Assembly (NCBI GenBank): GCA_021807225.1
Contig: JAKAPI010000020.1
Coordinates: forward strand, 1-10,968
Reading direction: 5' to 3'
Length of the DNA: 10,968 nucleotides
Origin: an archaeon
GTDB lineage: Archaea > Thermoproteota > Nitrososphaeria > Nitrososphaerales > UBA183
In this document: piece after piece, positions 5,914-10,968 of the stretch
Position numbering within the stretch: position 1 is the stretch's first letter
Layout: each line of letters opens with the position of its first letter
The notes under the pieces: model-generated
The model's input: the letters and a program-made list of their open reading frames with translations, nothing else
What the model was told of the DNA's origin: nothing
Databases searched by the model: none
Translations under genes and position numbers: made by a program

Positions 5914-7758
5914 ATGAGCGCCGTTCGCGCAAGACCGCTGCTCTCGGCGGCGGTTGCCATCGTGATCCTCGCGGGAGTCTTCACCCCGCTGGTCGCCGTC
6001 GGCCTTGCGGGCCCCTCGACGCAGTCCCAGGGCCAGCTCAACGACGTCATCAACGCGACCCTCTCGTCGAGGGCCTACGCCCAGCAGGTTGTCGGCATGG
6101 CATCGGCTCATGGCCTGGCAGTCAGTTCGGCCCAGTCGAAGCTCAGCCAGGGGGATGCGCTCTTGGCGACCGCCCAGGCCGACGCGCAGTCAGGGGCCTC
6201 GGCGGCCGCGGTCGAGTCAGCCCAGGCGGCGATGAGCGACTACACGGCGGCCTCGGCGTCGGCCAGCCTCGCGCTGAGCGGCGCGGGGCTCACCACCTCG
6301 GTCGACTACTCCGCTGCAGCGGGGGCCGCCGCAGAGGTCAACGCCACCGTGTCCGTCATTGCCGCCGCTGCCGCCCACGCCTGCGCTCAGACTGACGTCT
6401 CGACCTCAGGGAGCAGCGGCCTTGCCGAGGCATGCGCCCAGGTCAACGCTCAGGTCCAGGCGGCCGATGCCCACCTCAGCCAGGCAGCCTCCCTGCTCGC
6501 CCGGGCCAACGGAGAGGCCAACGCCACCGTAAGCCTGTCCCAGGTCCTCACTCAGGTTGCCCAGGCAAGGTCGGAGGTCAACGCGACTCAGTCCTATCTG
6601 GTGACGATCGCTTCGTACTCCTACGCGCAGCGAGCCGACGCATATGTGAGCGCCTACATCCGGTCCCTCTCCTCCGAGGCCAACGCCACGATCCAAGCGG
6701 AGCAGTCCGCCTACGCCAACCTGACCAGCTTCCAGGCCCAATATGCGGCCTACGCGAGACTGCAAGGCTCGGCGGCAGCGAACGTCGCTTCGTCGGCCTC
6801 GATTCTCGCGGCCGCCATCTCGAAGGTCGATGGCTATTCGGGCAACGTTTCGTCCTCCATCAGCGCCGCCCAGTCGACGGAGTCGCAGCTCCACGCCGAC
6901 CTGCAGGCGCTGCCCGGCCTATCAGTCATAGCCGCCCAACCTGGCATCGTCGCCGACATCCAGGCATGCATGTCAGACGGCGCTTCATACAATGCCTCCC
7001 TTTCCGCGCTTCAGGCTGAGCTCAACGGCTTCTCCAAGGTCCAGCTGCCGTCCTACGGGAGCTACCTCGGGGCCGTGAACTCGGACGGGAGCTCGGCTCG
7101 GTCGAACGGCTCCGCCTACGTGTCGTCCTATGACAAGGTCGTCAGCGACCTTCAGCCGTTTCTGAGCCTGCCGCAGGTGCAGGCAGTCCTCGGCCTCTCC
7201 GTCTCGGCCACCGTAGGTGCAGCCGCCTCGTCAATGTCACAGCAGGCCGCCCAGATGACAAGCGGGGGGACCGACGCGTCACGCTTCAGCTCAAGCGTCA
7301 CGACGGCCCAATCAGACGTCCCTGTGAGCGGCGCCCTTCTCTCGATGGCAGCCTCGGCGGCAGCGCAGTCGTCGGTGTATCTCAACGCCACCGCAGCAGC
7401 CGCGACCGCCCAAGTGTCAGCCTCGGTTCAGGCGGTGGCCAAGGCAGCTGCCGCCTTCGACGGCGCGGCCTACCAGTCCACGCAGGCGACCCTGGGAGCG
7501 TACCCGTCCGACGAGAGGGGGCTCTCCGGCGCAGGCGCTTCGCTGTCCTCAACCACTGGGGCGTCCGCAGGCGCCACTGCCACGGCCGTCGCCTATGTGG
7601 GCGGCTCGATACAGGCGAGGATAGCAGGTGCGGCGTCGGGCCGCGCCGAGGTGTCTCAGGCCCTTCGGTTCTTCTCTAGCCAGGACATAACTGCGGGCAT
7701 ATCTGCCATGGTCCAGGCATCCCTGGAGTTCCAGACAGCGTCCGCCGTCAGCGTCTAG
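5914..7758 (+). CDS. Large secreted Ala/Ser-rich helical surface protein
   Basis: I do not recognise a family. The 614-residue product has an N-terminal signal sequence (MSAVRARPLLSAAVAIVILAG, hydrophobic to about residue 31). The remainder is dominated by Ala, Ser, Gln and Val with heptad-like spacing, as in long helical bundles or coiled coils. A short motif Glu-(Val/Ala)-Asn-Ala-Thr recurs with the Glu at residues 141, 201, 221 and 255. Further N-glycosylation sequons (Asn-Leu-Thr, Asn-Val-Ser, Asn-Ala-Ser, Asn-Gly-Ser) make a heavily glycosylated rod likely. Two Cys (about 156 and 172) flank a Ser/Gly loop and may form a disulphide. No C-terminal membrane segment is present. Shared promoter architecture links it to the DUF4382 protein upstream. 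The stop overlaps that of the convergent regulator gene in the palindrome CTAG (7755-7758). It may be a stalk, adhesin or S-layer-associated protein (inference). Confidence 0.8.
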   Translation: MSAVRARPLLSAAVAIVILAGVFTPLVAVGLAGPSTQSQGQLNDVINATLSSRAYAQQVVGMASAHGLAVSSAQSKLSQGDALLATAQADAQSGASAAAVESAQAAMSDYTAASASASLALSGAGLTTSVDYSAAAGAAAEVNATVSVIAAAAAHACAQTDVSTSGSSGLAEACAQVNAQVQAADAHLSQAASLLARANGEANATVSLSQVLTQVAQARSEVNATQSYLVTIASYSYAQRADAYVSAYIRSLSSEANATIQAEQSAYANLTSFQAQYAAYARLQGSAAANVASSASILAAAISKVDGYSGNVSSSISAAQSTESQLHADLQALPGLSVIAAQPGIVADIQACMSDGASYNASLSALQAELNGFSKVQLPSYGSYLGAVNSDGSSARSNGSAYVSSYDKVVSDLQPFLSLPQVQAVLGLSVSATVGAAASSMSQQAAQMTSGGTDASRFSSSVTTAQSDVPVSGALLSMAASAAAQSSVYLNATAAAATAQVSASVQAVAKAAAAFDGAAYQSTQATLGAYPSDERGLSGAGASLSSTTGASAGATATAVAYVGGSIQARIAGAASGRAEVSQALRFFSSQDITAGISAMVQASLEFQTASAVSV

Positions 7759-8687
7759 CCCTGCGGACTGGCGCCCCTGTCCTTCACTACCTCGATCTGG
7801 TTTTGTGTGCCGATCTTTCGCACTCTGACGTAGCCCAGCCTTTCTAGCCGTTTGATTTGCCGCCAGCCCGAAGTCTTGGGAAGAGCGAATTTCGCCCTGA
7901 TCTCAGGCTCGAGCACTTTGCCGCCATTCTCGCGTATGAAGCTGAGCACTTGGACGTCATCTGGCCTCAGCCCCCCGCCTGTGGGCCCGGGGCCGCGCCT
8001 CCTCCACAGCAAGATTGAGAGCCCCGCTGCAGCCAGCGCGGCCGCCGCAGCCCCTGCCTCCTCTGCCTCCCGAGCTGACAGCCCCAGGAATCCGCTCGCC
8101 CCTCCTCCGGGCCCGGGGCTGCTTGTGGTGGTCAGGCCGGCGATGGGGGCCCCGTAGCTTATCGTCCAGGTCCCTGCAGGGACGTCGAGCTCTGGGGCCG
8201 CGTTAGTCTCGTTGATGGAGTAAGGAGATGGATAGGGAGCCCCTGATACGAAGCTCAGGGTAGAGAGCGGGGGGAGCACCACGGTGGAGTTGTATTCCGT
8301 GGCGTATGTCAGGGTCCATACAGTCCCATTCTTCGAGGTCAGGGCGTCGGTATCGTACCGGAGCGTGACGGAAGTAGCCCCCAACGTGTAGACGGTTATG
8401 TTGGCGTTCCCAGGACCGAAGCTGTAGGAAAGTGGGGAGCCGTTTTGGTCGGTCGCCACCAGGTTGGACACCACTTCCGACAGCAACGGGACCACGACGG
8501 ACGTCGACCTTGAGCCCGTCGCCAGGGTCTGCGTCACGTCGACATAGCCGTCGGCGTATACCCTCAGAGTCAGGGCCTTCCCGCTGTAGGCGAACGAGGC
8601 AGGGACCGAGCACAGGAGAATCGCGACCGCGAGAAAGACGAGGAGAACTCTCAGACTCAAGTTTGGCAGGTCCCCCTTCTGGCCCAC
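7755..8687 (-). CDS. Membrane-anchored winged-helix regulator with extracellular sensor domain
   Basis: The 310-residue product has a signal/anchor segment (14-34, VLLVFLAVAILLCSVPASFA) and an exported beta-rich domain (about 35-185) with Asn-Ile-Thr, Asn-Gly-Thr, Asn-Ser-Thr and Asn-Glu-Thr sequons. A Gly/Pro linker (189-199) leads to one membrane helix (about 209-228) closed by WRRRGPG. Residues 241-302 form a cytoplasmic winged helix (DDVQVLSFIRENGGKVLEPE, IRAKFALPKTSGWRQIKRLE, then a wing YVRVRKIGTQNQIEVV). Archaea carry many such one-component receptors, in which an external signal is passed to a DNA-binding domain at the membrane. GTG 8687 is the longest start. TTG 8660 would give a cleaner signal sequence (MSLRVLLVFL) and lies better relative to the TTTTAG box at 8695-8700. 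The neighbouring surface-protein genes are plausible targets (inference). Confidence 0.8.
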   Translation of the reverse strand: MGQKGDLPNLSLRVLLVFLAVAILLCSVPASFAYSGKALTLRVYADGYVDVTQTLATGSRSTSVVVPLLSEVVSNLVATDQNGSPLSYSFGPGNANITVYTLGATSVTLRYDTDALTSKNGTVWTLTYATEYNSTVVLPPLSTLSFVSGAPYPSPYSINETNAAPELDVPAGTWTISYGAPIAGLTTTSSPGPGGGASGFLGLSAREAEEAGAAAAALAAAGLSILLWRRRGPGPTGGGLRPDDVQVLSFIRENGGKVLEPEIRAKFALPKTSGWRQIKRLERLGYVRVRKIGTQNQIEVVKDRGASPQG

Positions 8688-8713
8688 CTGCCCGCTAAAA
8701 GCCTGACGGGGAG

Positions 8714-8773
8714 CGCATCACCCGCGGCGGATGCGAGCAAGCACGGCATCTAGCAGGAAGACGGTCTAGATGC
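8714..8773 (-). promoter_or_regulatory. Tandem inverted repeats upstream of the membrane regulator
   Basis: Two hairpin-forming inverted repeats use the same pentamer: CGCATC/GATGCG (8714-8719 with 8730-8735) and GCATCTAG/CTAGATGC (8746-8753 with 8766-8773). The four alternating GCATC and GATGC half-sites lie 28-87 nt upstream of GTG 8687, just behind a TTTTAG box (8695-8700). They could be operator sites, perhaps for autoregulation, or 3'-end structures of the operon that ends at 8823. Nothing else is seen in the 135-nt gap. Confidence 0.5.
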
Positions 8774-8822
8774 GGGACGTGGGCAGAGGAACGCGGCGCC
8801 AAGTGGAAGACCGTTTCCCGCC

Positions 8823-9104
8823 TCATGCTGAGGCAGTGAGCCAGGGGACCAGGCCGACCTTCGTCTCCCTCCCCACCACCGAGACACCCGCTGGCGGTTC
8901 CTTCTCGAGCACAAGGAAGAACAGCCTGTATTCGTGGTAGTCCACAACCACGAAATCCCCGTCCACGACAGGCGTCCCTGAGAGCGCCTCCGCCGCGAAC
9001 CTGTTCTCCACCGGCTCCTCGGCCTCTTGCCGGTGCTTGATGAAGAAGTTCGTTGTCTCGGAGTGCTCGCCGAGGGGGGTGAGGAGGACCCTGCGCGCCG
9101 TCAC
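8823..9104 (-). CDS. Small protein resembling the CDC48/VAT N-domain (CDC48_2-like)
   Basis: This is a 93-residue product from GTG 9104. The sequence RRVLLTPLGE (4-13), then ALSGTPVVDGDFVVVDYHEY (40-59), LFFLVLEKEPPAGVSVVGRE (61-80) and TKVGLV follows the strand order of the substrate-recruiting N domain of archaeal CDC48/VAT AAA ATPases: 'G.PV..GD.V.V ... F.V....P.G...V...T.V'. No AAA ATPase domain follows, so it is either a free-standing adaptor-like domain or the front of a truncated ATPase. The GTG overlaps the stop of the upstream membrane-protein gene (GTGA), so the two are probably translationally coupled. That overlap is the best evidence that both frames are real. The domain assignment is from pattern memory and moderately uncertain. 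Confidence 0.55.
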   Translation of the reverse strand: MTARRVLLTPLGEHSETTNFFIKHRQEAEEPVENRFAAEALSGTPVVDGDFVVVDYHEYRLFFLVLEKEPPAGVSVVGRETKVGLVPWLTASA

Positions 9105-9427
9105 CGGTGCAGGTCTGGGCGAGAGGATATCCTCGTGCTCCCCCTGAAACCGAGAGTTGTGATTCCCTTTCTCAGAAGGTAGACCCCCAAAATCAGCAAG
9201 CCGACTCCTGCAAAGAATGCGGGTTCAAAGAAGAGGACGGCCGCCCCATAATGCAGGACAGCGATGGTACCTGCCGGAGTGACAATGTGTGCGGAGCAAC
9301 AGGGTGAGGCAACTAATGGGAAGCCGAAGTTGCCTACACCGGAAAGCGTCACCGGCACGGCTACTGCAATAGCAAACAGCCCTGACGACAGGAACACAGC
9401 CGCTGGCATCGCGCTGGTCATCCTCAT
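9101..9427 (-). CDS. Small two-helix membrane protein
   Basis: The family is not recognised. From ATG 9427 the product is 108 residues with two hydrophobic segments, about 8-28 (PAAVFLSSGLFAIAVAVPVT) and 62-85 (AAVLFFEPAFFAGVGLLILG). The loop between them contains a Cys-Cys pair (43-44) in VASPCCSAH. After helix 2 comes a basic cytoplasmic tail (LLRKG ... SSRPDLHR). The frame is open further upstream to 9571, but that extension is polar and unlike the rest, so ATG 9427 (MRMTSAM) is preferred. A ribosome binding site is weak (AAGGCGACT). It overlaps the next gene by four bases (GTGA), making a likely operon. The Cys-Cys loop could bind metal or form a disulphide on the outer face (inference). 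Confidence 0.6.
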   Translation of the reverse strand: MRMTSAMPAAVFLSSGLFAIAVAVPVTLSGVGNFGFPLVASPCCSAHIVTPAGTIAVLHYGAAVLFFEPAFFAGVGLLILGVYLLRKGITTLGFRGSTRISSRPDLHR

Positions 9428-9729
9428 AGTCGCCTTGTGACCGTGAGCCAAGTAGTTACGCCTTGCGGGGCGACTATTCGAGTAGCACTTTACTACGGGG
9501 ACGGTTGGAAGGGCATGCATCGCCCAAGGTGGGACACCCGTTCTCATCACGCGGACATCGGGCAGAATCAACTCTTGGGCCGCAGCATAGAGTCATGCTT
9601 ACAAGAACAAGGGCAGGACGCGTCTTTGCCTGTATGCTCATGCGGTTGAGCGACTTTGGGAATCAGAGGTCACGATATGCGAACACCGAAAGTGAGTCGG
9701 CCTTATGTCGCCGGCCAGCAGGCTCGGTG
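9428..9729. other. Divergent intergenic region with a candidate promoter
   Basis: This stretch separates the minus-strand membrane-protein gene from the plus-strand gene at 9730 and looks less GC-rich than the surroundings. A TATA-like CCTTATGTC (9701-9709) lies 25 nt before ATG 9730, giving a leaderless transcript. A short inverted repeat GGGC-ATGCATC-GCCC is near 9510-9525. The frame of the 9730 gene stays open back to 9463, but the translated extension is unlike a protein and is not counted. No RNA gene is recognised. Confidence 0.4.
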
Positions 9730-10587
9730 ATGAGCGAGTTGAACAAGGGCGCTTTGTCGCCGAAGACGCCGTCGATGCCCTTCATGCTGGGTCCGTACAA
9801 AGGCGAAGCGACCGTCCGCTACTCGGCCAACCGAGGCGTCGAAGACTCGGGTTTCACGGCCATCGGGCGAGAGTTCACCGACGAAATGGTGAAGGGGTTC
9901 CCCGTGATGAGGGCAGCGGTCACTTTCAGCGGCAAAGGCCACGAAGCCATGTTCGGTTGGGCCCAGGCGGTGTCGCACATCCACGGCGACGGCGTCGAGA
10001 AGCGCTTCACGGTCGACCTTGCCCCTTCCGTGCAGGGGAACGACTTCCCCTGCTGCGCGGTGGGATACAAGCCGAGCACGTTCGACGCTCCGTGCAACAG
10101 GCCCAGGACCGACATGGCCTGGAGGGCATACACGTTCCTCTTCCGGTTCATCTCCCAGCCCAGGCGCGAGTCCAGCAGGCGCGTCTACCCGATCGTCGGC
10201 TTCATGCGGGGCTACGTCCTTTCGGACCGGGGCAAGAAGGTGGCTGTGACCGAGCTTCGGGAGATGGGGGCCAGCGAATGGGAGAGGATTTTCCCGAGGT
10301 GCCTCCGGAAGCTCCCAAGGCGGTACGCTATGGCGAAGAAGGACCCGCTGTCGGCAGAGTGGGCTCCTGGCAGCCAGGCTTGGGATACTCCTGCCACCCC
10401 CGTCTATCGGCCCACGCCATCACCGGAACGGTCCCCGCTTGCCGGGGTCGGCTGTCAGACCGCCTCGACGCGGGCTCGACCGCTCAGTCGGCGGGTGAGT
10501 TCACATCGTCTCCCCAAGAAAGGATTTGCGACGGCGCTACGGGAACGGCGTCAGGCGGCGGTAGCATGTCTGGCACAGTCAGGATAG
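9730..10587 (+). CDS. Hypothetical protein, soluble, with a doubtful C-terminal tail
   Basis: I do not recognise the family. From ATG 9730 the product is 285 residues. Residues 1-200 read like a conserved globular protein: LGPYKGEATVRYSANRGVED, FTDEMVKGFPVMRAAVTFSG, GWAQAVSHIHGDG, DLAPSVQGNDFPCCAVGYKP, then DAPCNRPRTDMAWRAYTFLF. Three Cys (108, 109, 122) and His83/His85 are grouped and could bind a metal, though no known motif is matched. The part after about residue 205 is Pro/Arg/Ser-rich and low in complexity, which suggests that the original stop was lost by a mutation near 10340-10370. The start has a TATA-like box 25 nt upstream. The end overlaps the next gene by 22 nt in a different frame. 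There are no membrane segments or signal peptide, so it should be cytoplasmic. Confidence 0.65.
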   Translation: MSELNKGALSPKTPSMPFMLGPYKGEATVRYSANRGVEDSGFTAIGREFTDEMVKGFPVMRAAVTFSGKGHEAMFGWAQAVSHIHGDGVEKRFTVDLAPSVQGNDFPCCAVGYKPSTFDAPCNRPRTDMAWRAYTFLFRFISQPRRESSRRVYPIVGFMRGYVLSDRGKKVAVTELREMGASEWERIFPRCLRKLPRRYAMAKKDPLSAEWAPGSQAWDTPATPVYRPTPSPERSPLAGVGCQTASTRARPLSRRVSSHRLPKKGFATALRERRQAAVACLAQSG

Positions 10588-10790
10588 CTGGGGACCAGCT
10601 GGTCTTCGAGATCCACGGCATCGACGGGATACCGTCCATCAGGAGGAGCATCTCGGTCCCCCTGGAGCGCGTGCGGCCTGTCTCGACCGGCGACCCAGGC
10701 TGGGCGCCCCGAAGCCCCTATTATCCGCCAGGCGGGACCGGGGACGCATGTACGTCCCGAAGTGGTATCGCGAGGAGAGGGAGGAGGTGA
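10566..10790 (+). pseudogene. Truncated PH-like domain protein
   Basis: ATG 10566 opens with MSGTVRIAGDQLVFEIHGID, then RRSISVPLERVRPVSTGDPG. This matches the first half of a small (about 120-130 residue) PH-like family in which '..LVF...G.D....L...I.VPL.HVR.V' is typical. After GGTG (about codon 56-59) the expected second half, with its Phe/Trp-rich strands, is replaced by DACTSRSGIARRGRR and a stop. The frame runs 43 nt into the paiB-like gene. The remnant therefore stops where the 34-nt repeat and the paiB promoter begin, which points to a deletion. The family match is from memory; the truncation is inferred from it. Its function is unknown. Confidence 0.5.
10707..10740 (+). repeat. 34-nt block, copy 2, holding the paiB-like promoter
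   Basis: CCCCGAAGCCCC-TATTATC-C-GCCAGGC-GGGACCG matches the block at 4423-4456 with four substitutions and one gap. The central TATTATC is 25 nt before ATG 10748, so in this copy it should be the TATA-like box of the paiB-like gene, with the GC-rich left arm in the BRE position. It lies inside the truncated PH-like frame. Confidence 0.6.
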
Positions 10791-10968
10791 TCTTCGACGC
10801 CATCGACAGGATCTCATTTGGGACCCTGGTGACCACGACCGGAAAAGGAGCCTCGGCTTCGCACGTTCCGATGCTGGTCGACAGGGGCGACGGCGAGCGC
10901 GGGACGGTCGTGGGCCACATCGCCCGGGGGAACCTCCAGTGGAGGGACACCATCCCGGGGACGGAGGG
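10748..10968 (+). CDS. PaiB-family FMN-binding protein, N-terminal part (3' end outside window)
   Basis: ATG 10748 gives 73 residues to the window edge. MYVPKWYREEREEVIFDAID followed by ISFGTLVTTTGKGASASHVP, MLVDRGDGERGTVVGHIARG and NLQWR is the typical start of the PaiB group. Such members begin 'MY.P..F', then 'F.TLVT....G..ATHLP.L', then 'G.L.GH.ARAN.QW'. These are split-barrel, FMN-binding proteins of about 200 residues. Bacillus PaiB was described as a negative regulator of sporulation and protease genes, but archaeal members are probably flavin-dependent oxidoreductases or flavin-binding proteins of unknown substrate. A TATA-like box 25 nt upstream implies a leaderless transcript. All of the conserved N-terminal motifs are present. 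Confidence 0.85.
   Translation, partial: MYVPKWYREEREEVIFDAIDRISFGTLVTTTGKGASASHVPMLVDRGDGERGTVVGHIARGNLQWRDTIPGTE

Noticed and set aside
5645..5917. 90-codon TTG-start frame between the two surface-protein genes
   Set aside because: Low-complexity Arg/Gly/Pro composition, and it runs through a terminator-to-promoter gap and a palindromic operator.
10440..10520. tRNA-like D-arm (GACCGCTCAGTCGG)
   Set aside because: No anticodon arm, T-arm (GGTTCRANYCC) or acceptor pairing could be fitted around it.
9705..10790. 361-codon plus-strand frame overlapping the gene at 9730
   Set aside because: Its first 285 codons are Arg/His/Gly-rich out-of-frame reading of the 9730 gene. Only its last part, from ATG 10566, looks like protein and is annotated as the PH-like remnant.
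1..10968. CRISPR array or complete insertion sequence
   Set aside because: No regularly spaced direct repeats and no transposase or terminal inverted repeats were seen.

Overview
The window looks like a high-GC archaeal chromosome, most likely from the Nitrososphaeria (Thaumarchaeota) or a neighbouring Thermoproteota lineage. The placement rests on several observations. The truncated gene at the left edge ends like an archaeal glutamine synthetase. Several genes have a TATA-like box about 25-30 nt before the start codon, as expected for leaderless archaeal transcripts. There are DUF4382-type secreted proteins, a membrane-anchored winged-helix regulator and a small protein resembling the N domain of CDC48/VAT. 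The exact lineage cannot be fixed from sequence reading alone. No rRNA, tRNA or CRISPR array was found.

Layout. 1-157 is the 3' end of glnA. 216-928 is a wrecked tyrosine recombinase with a frameshift and an internal deletion. It is followed by an intact two-gene AbiE-type (type IV-like) toxin-antitoxin operon, 1054-2453, with its own TATA box and an ATCGGAT operator. Together these look like the remains of an integrated element. 2695-3147 is a VOC (glyoxalase-fold) protein, and 3424-4308 on the minus strand is a zinc-ribbon SAM methyltransferase.

4423-8773 is a cell-surface module. It holds a secreted DUF4382-like protein (4576-5610), a 614-residue secreted Ala/Ser-rich helical protein (5914-7758), and, convergent with the latter, a membrane-bound winged-helix regulator with an extracellular sensor domain (7755-8687, minus). 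The first two genes carry a nearly identical 34-nt promoter/operator (GGAAC-N4-GTTCC followed by a TATA-like box) at exactly the same distance from their start codons, so they are probably one regulon. The neighbouring membrane regulator is an obvious but unproven candidate for its control. The regulator has its own tandem GCATC/GATGC inverted repeats upstream.

8823-9427 (minus) is a translationally coupled pair: a two-helix membrane protein and the CDC48-N-like protein. 9730-10587 encodes an unrecognised conserved-looking protein with a doubtful C-terminal tail. It is followed by a truncated PH-like protein gene (10566-10790) and the start of a PaiB-family FMN-binding protein (10748 to the window edge). 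A 34-nt block around the paiB promoter recurs 6.3 kb away at 4423-4456.
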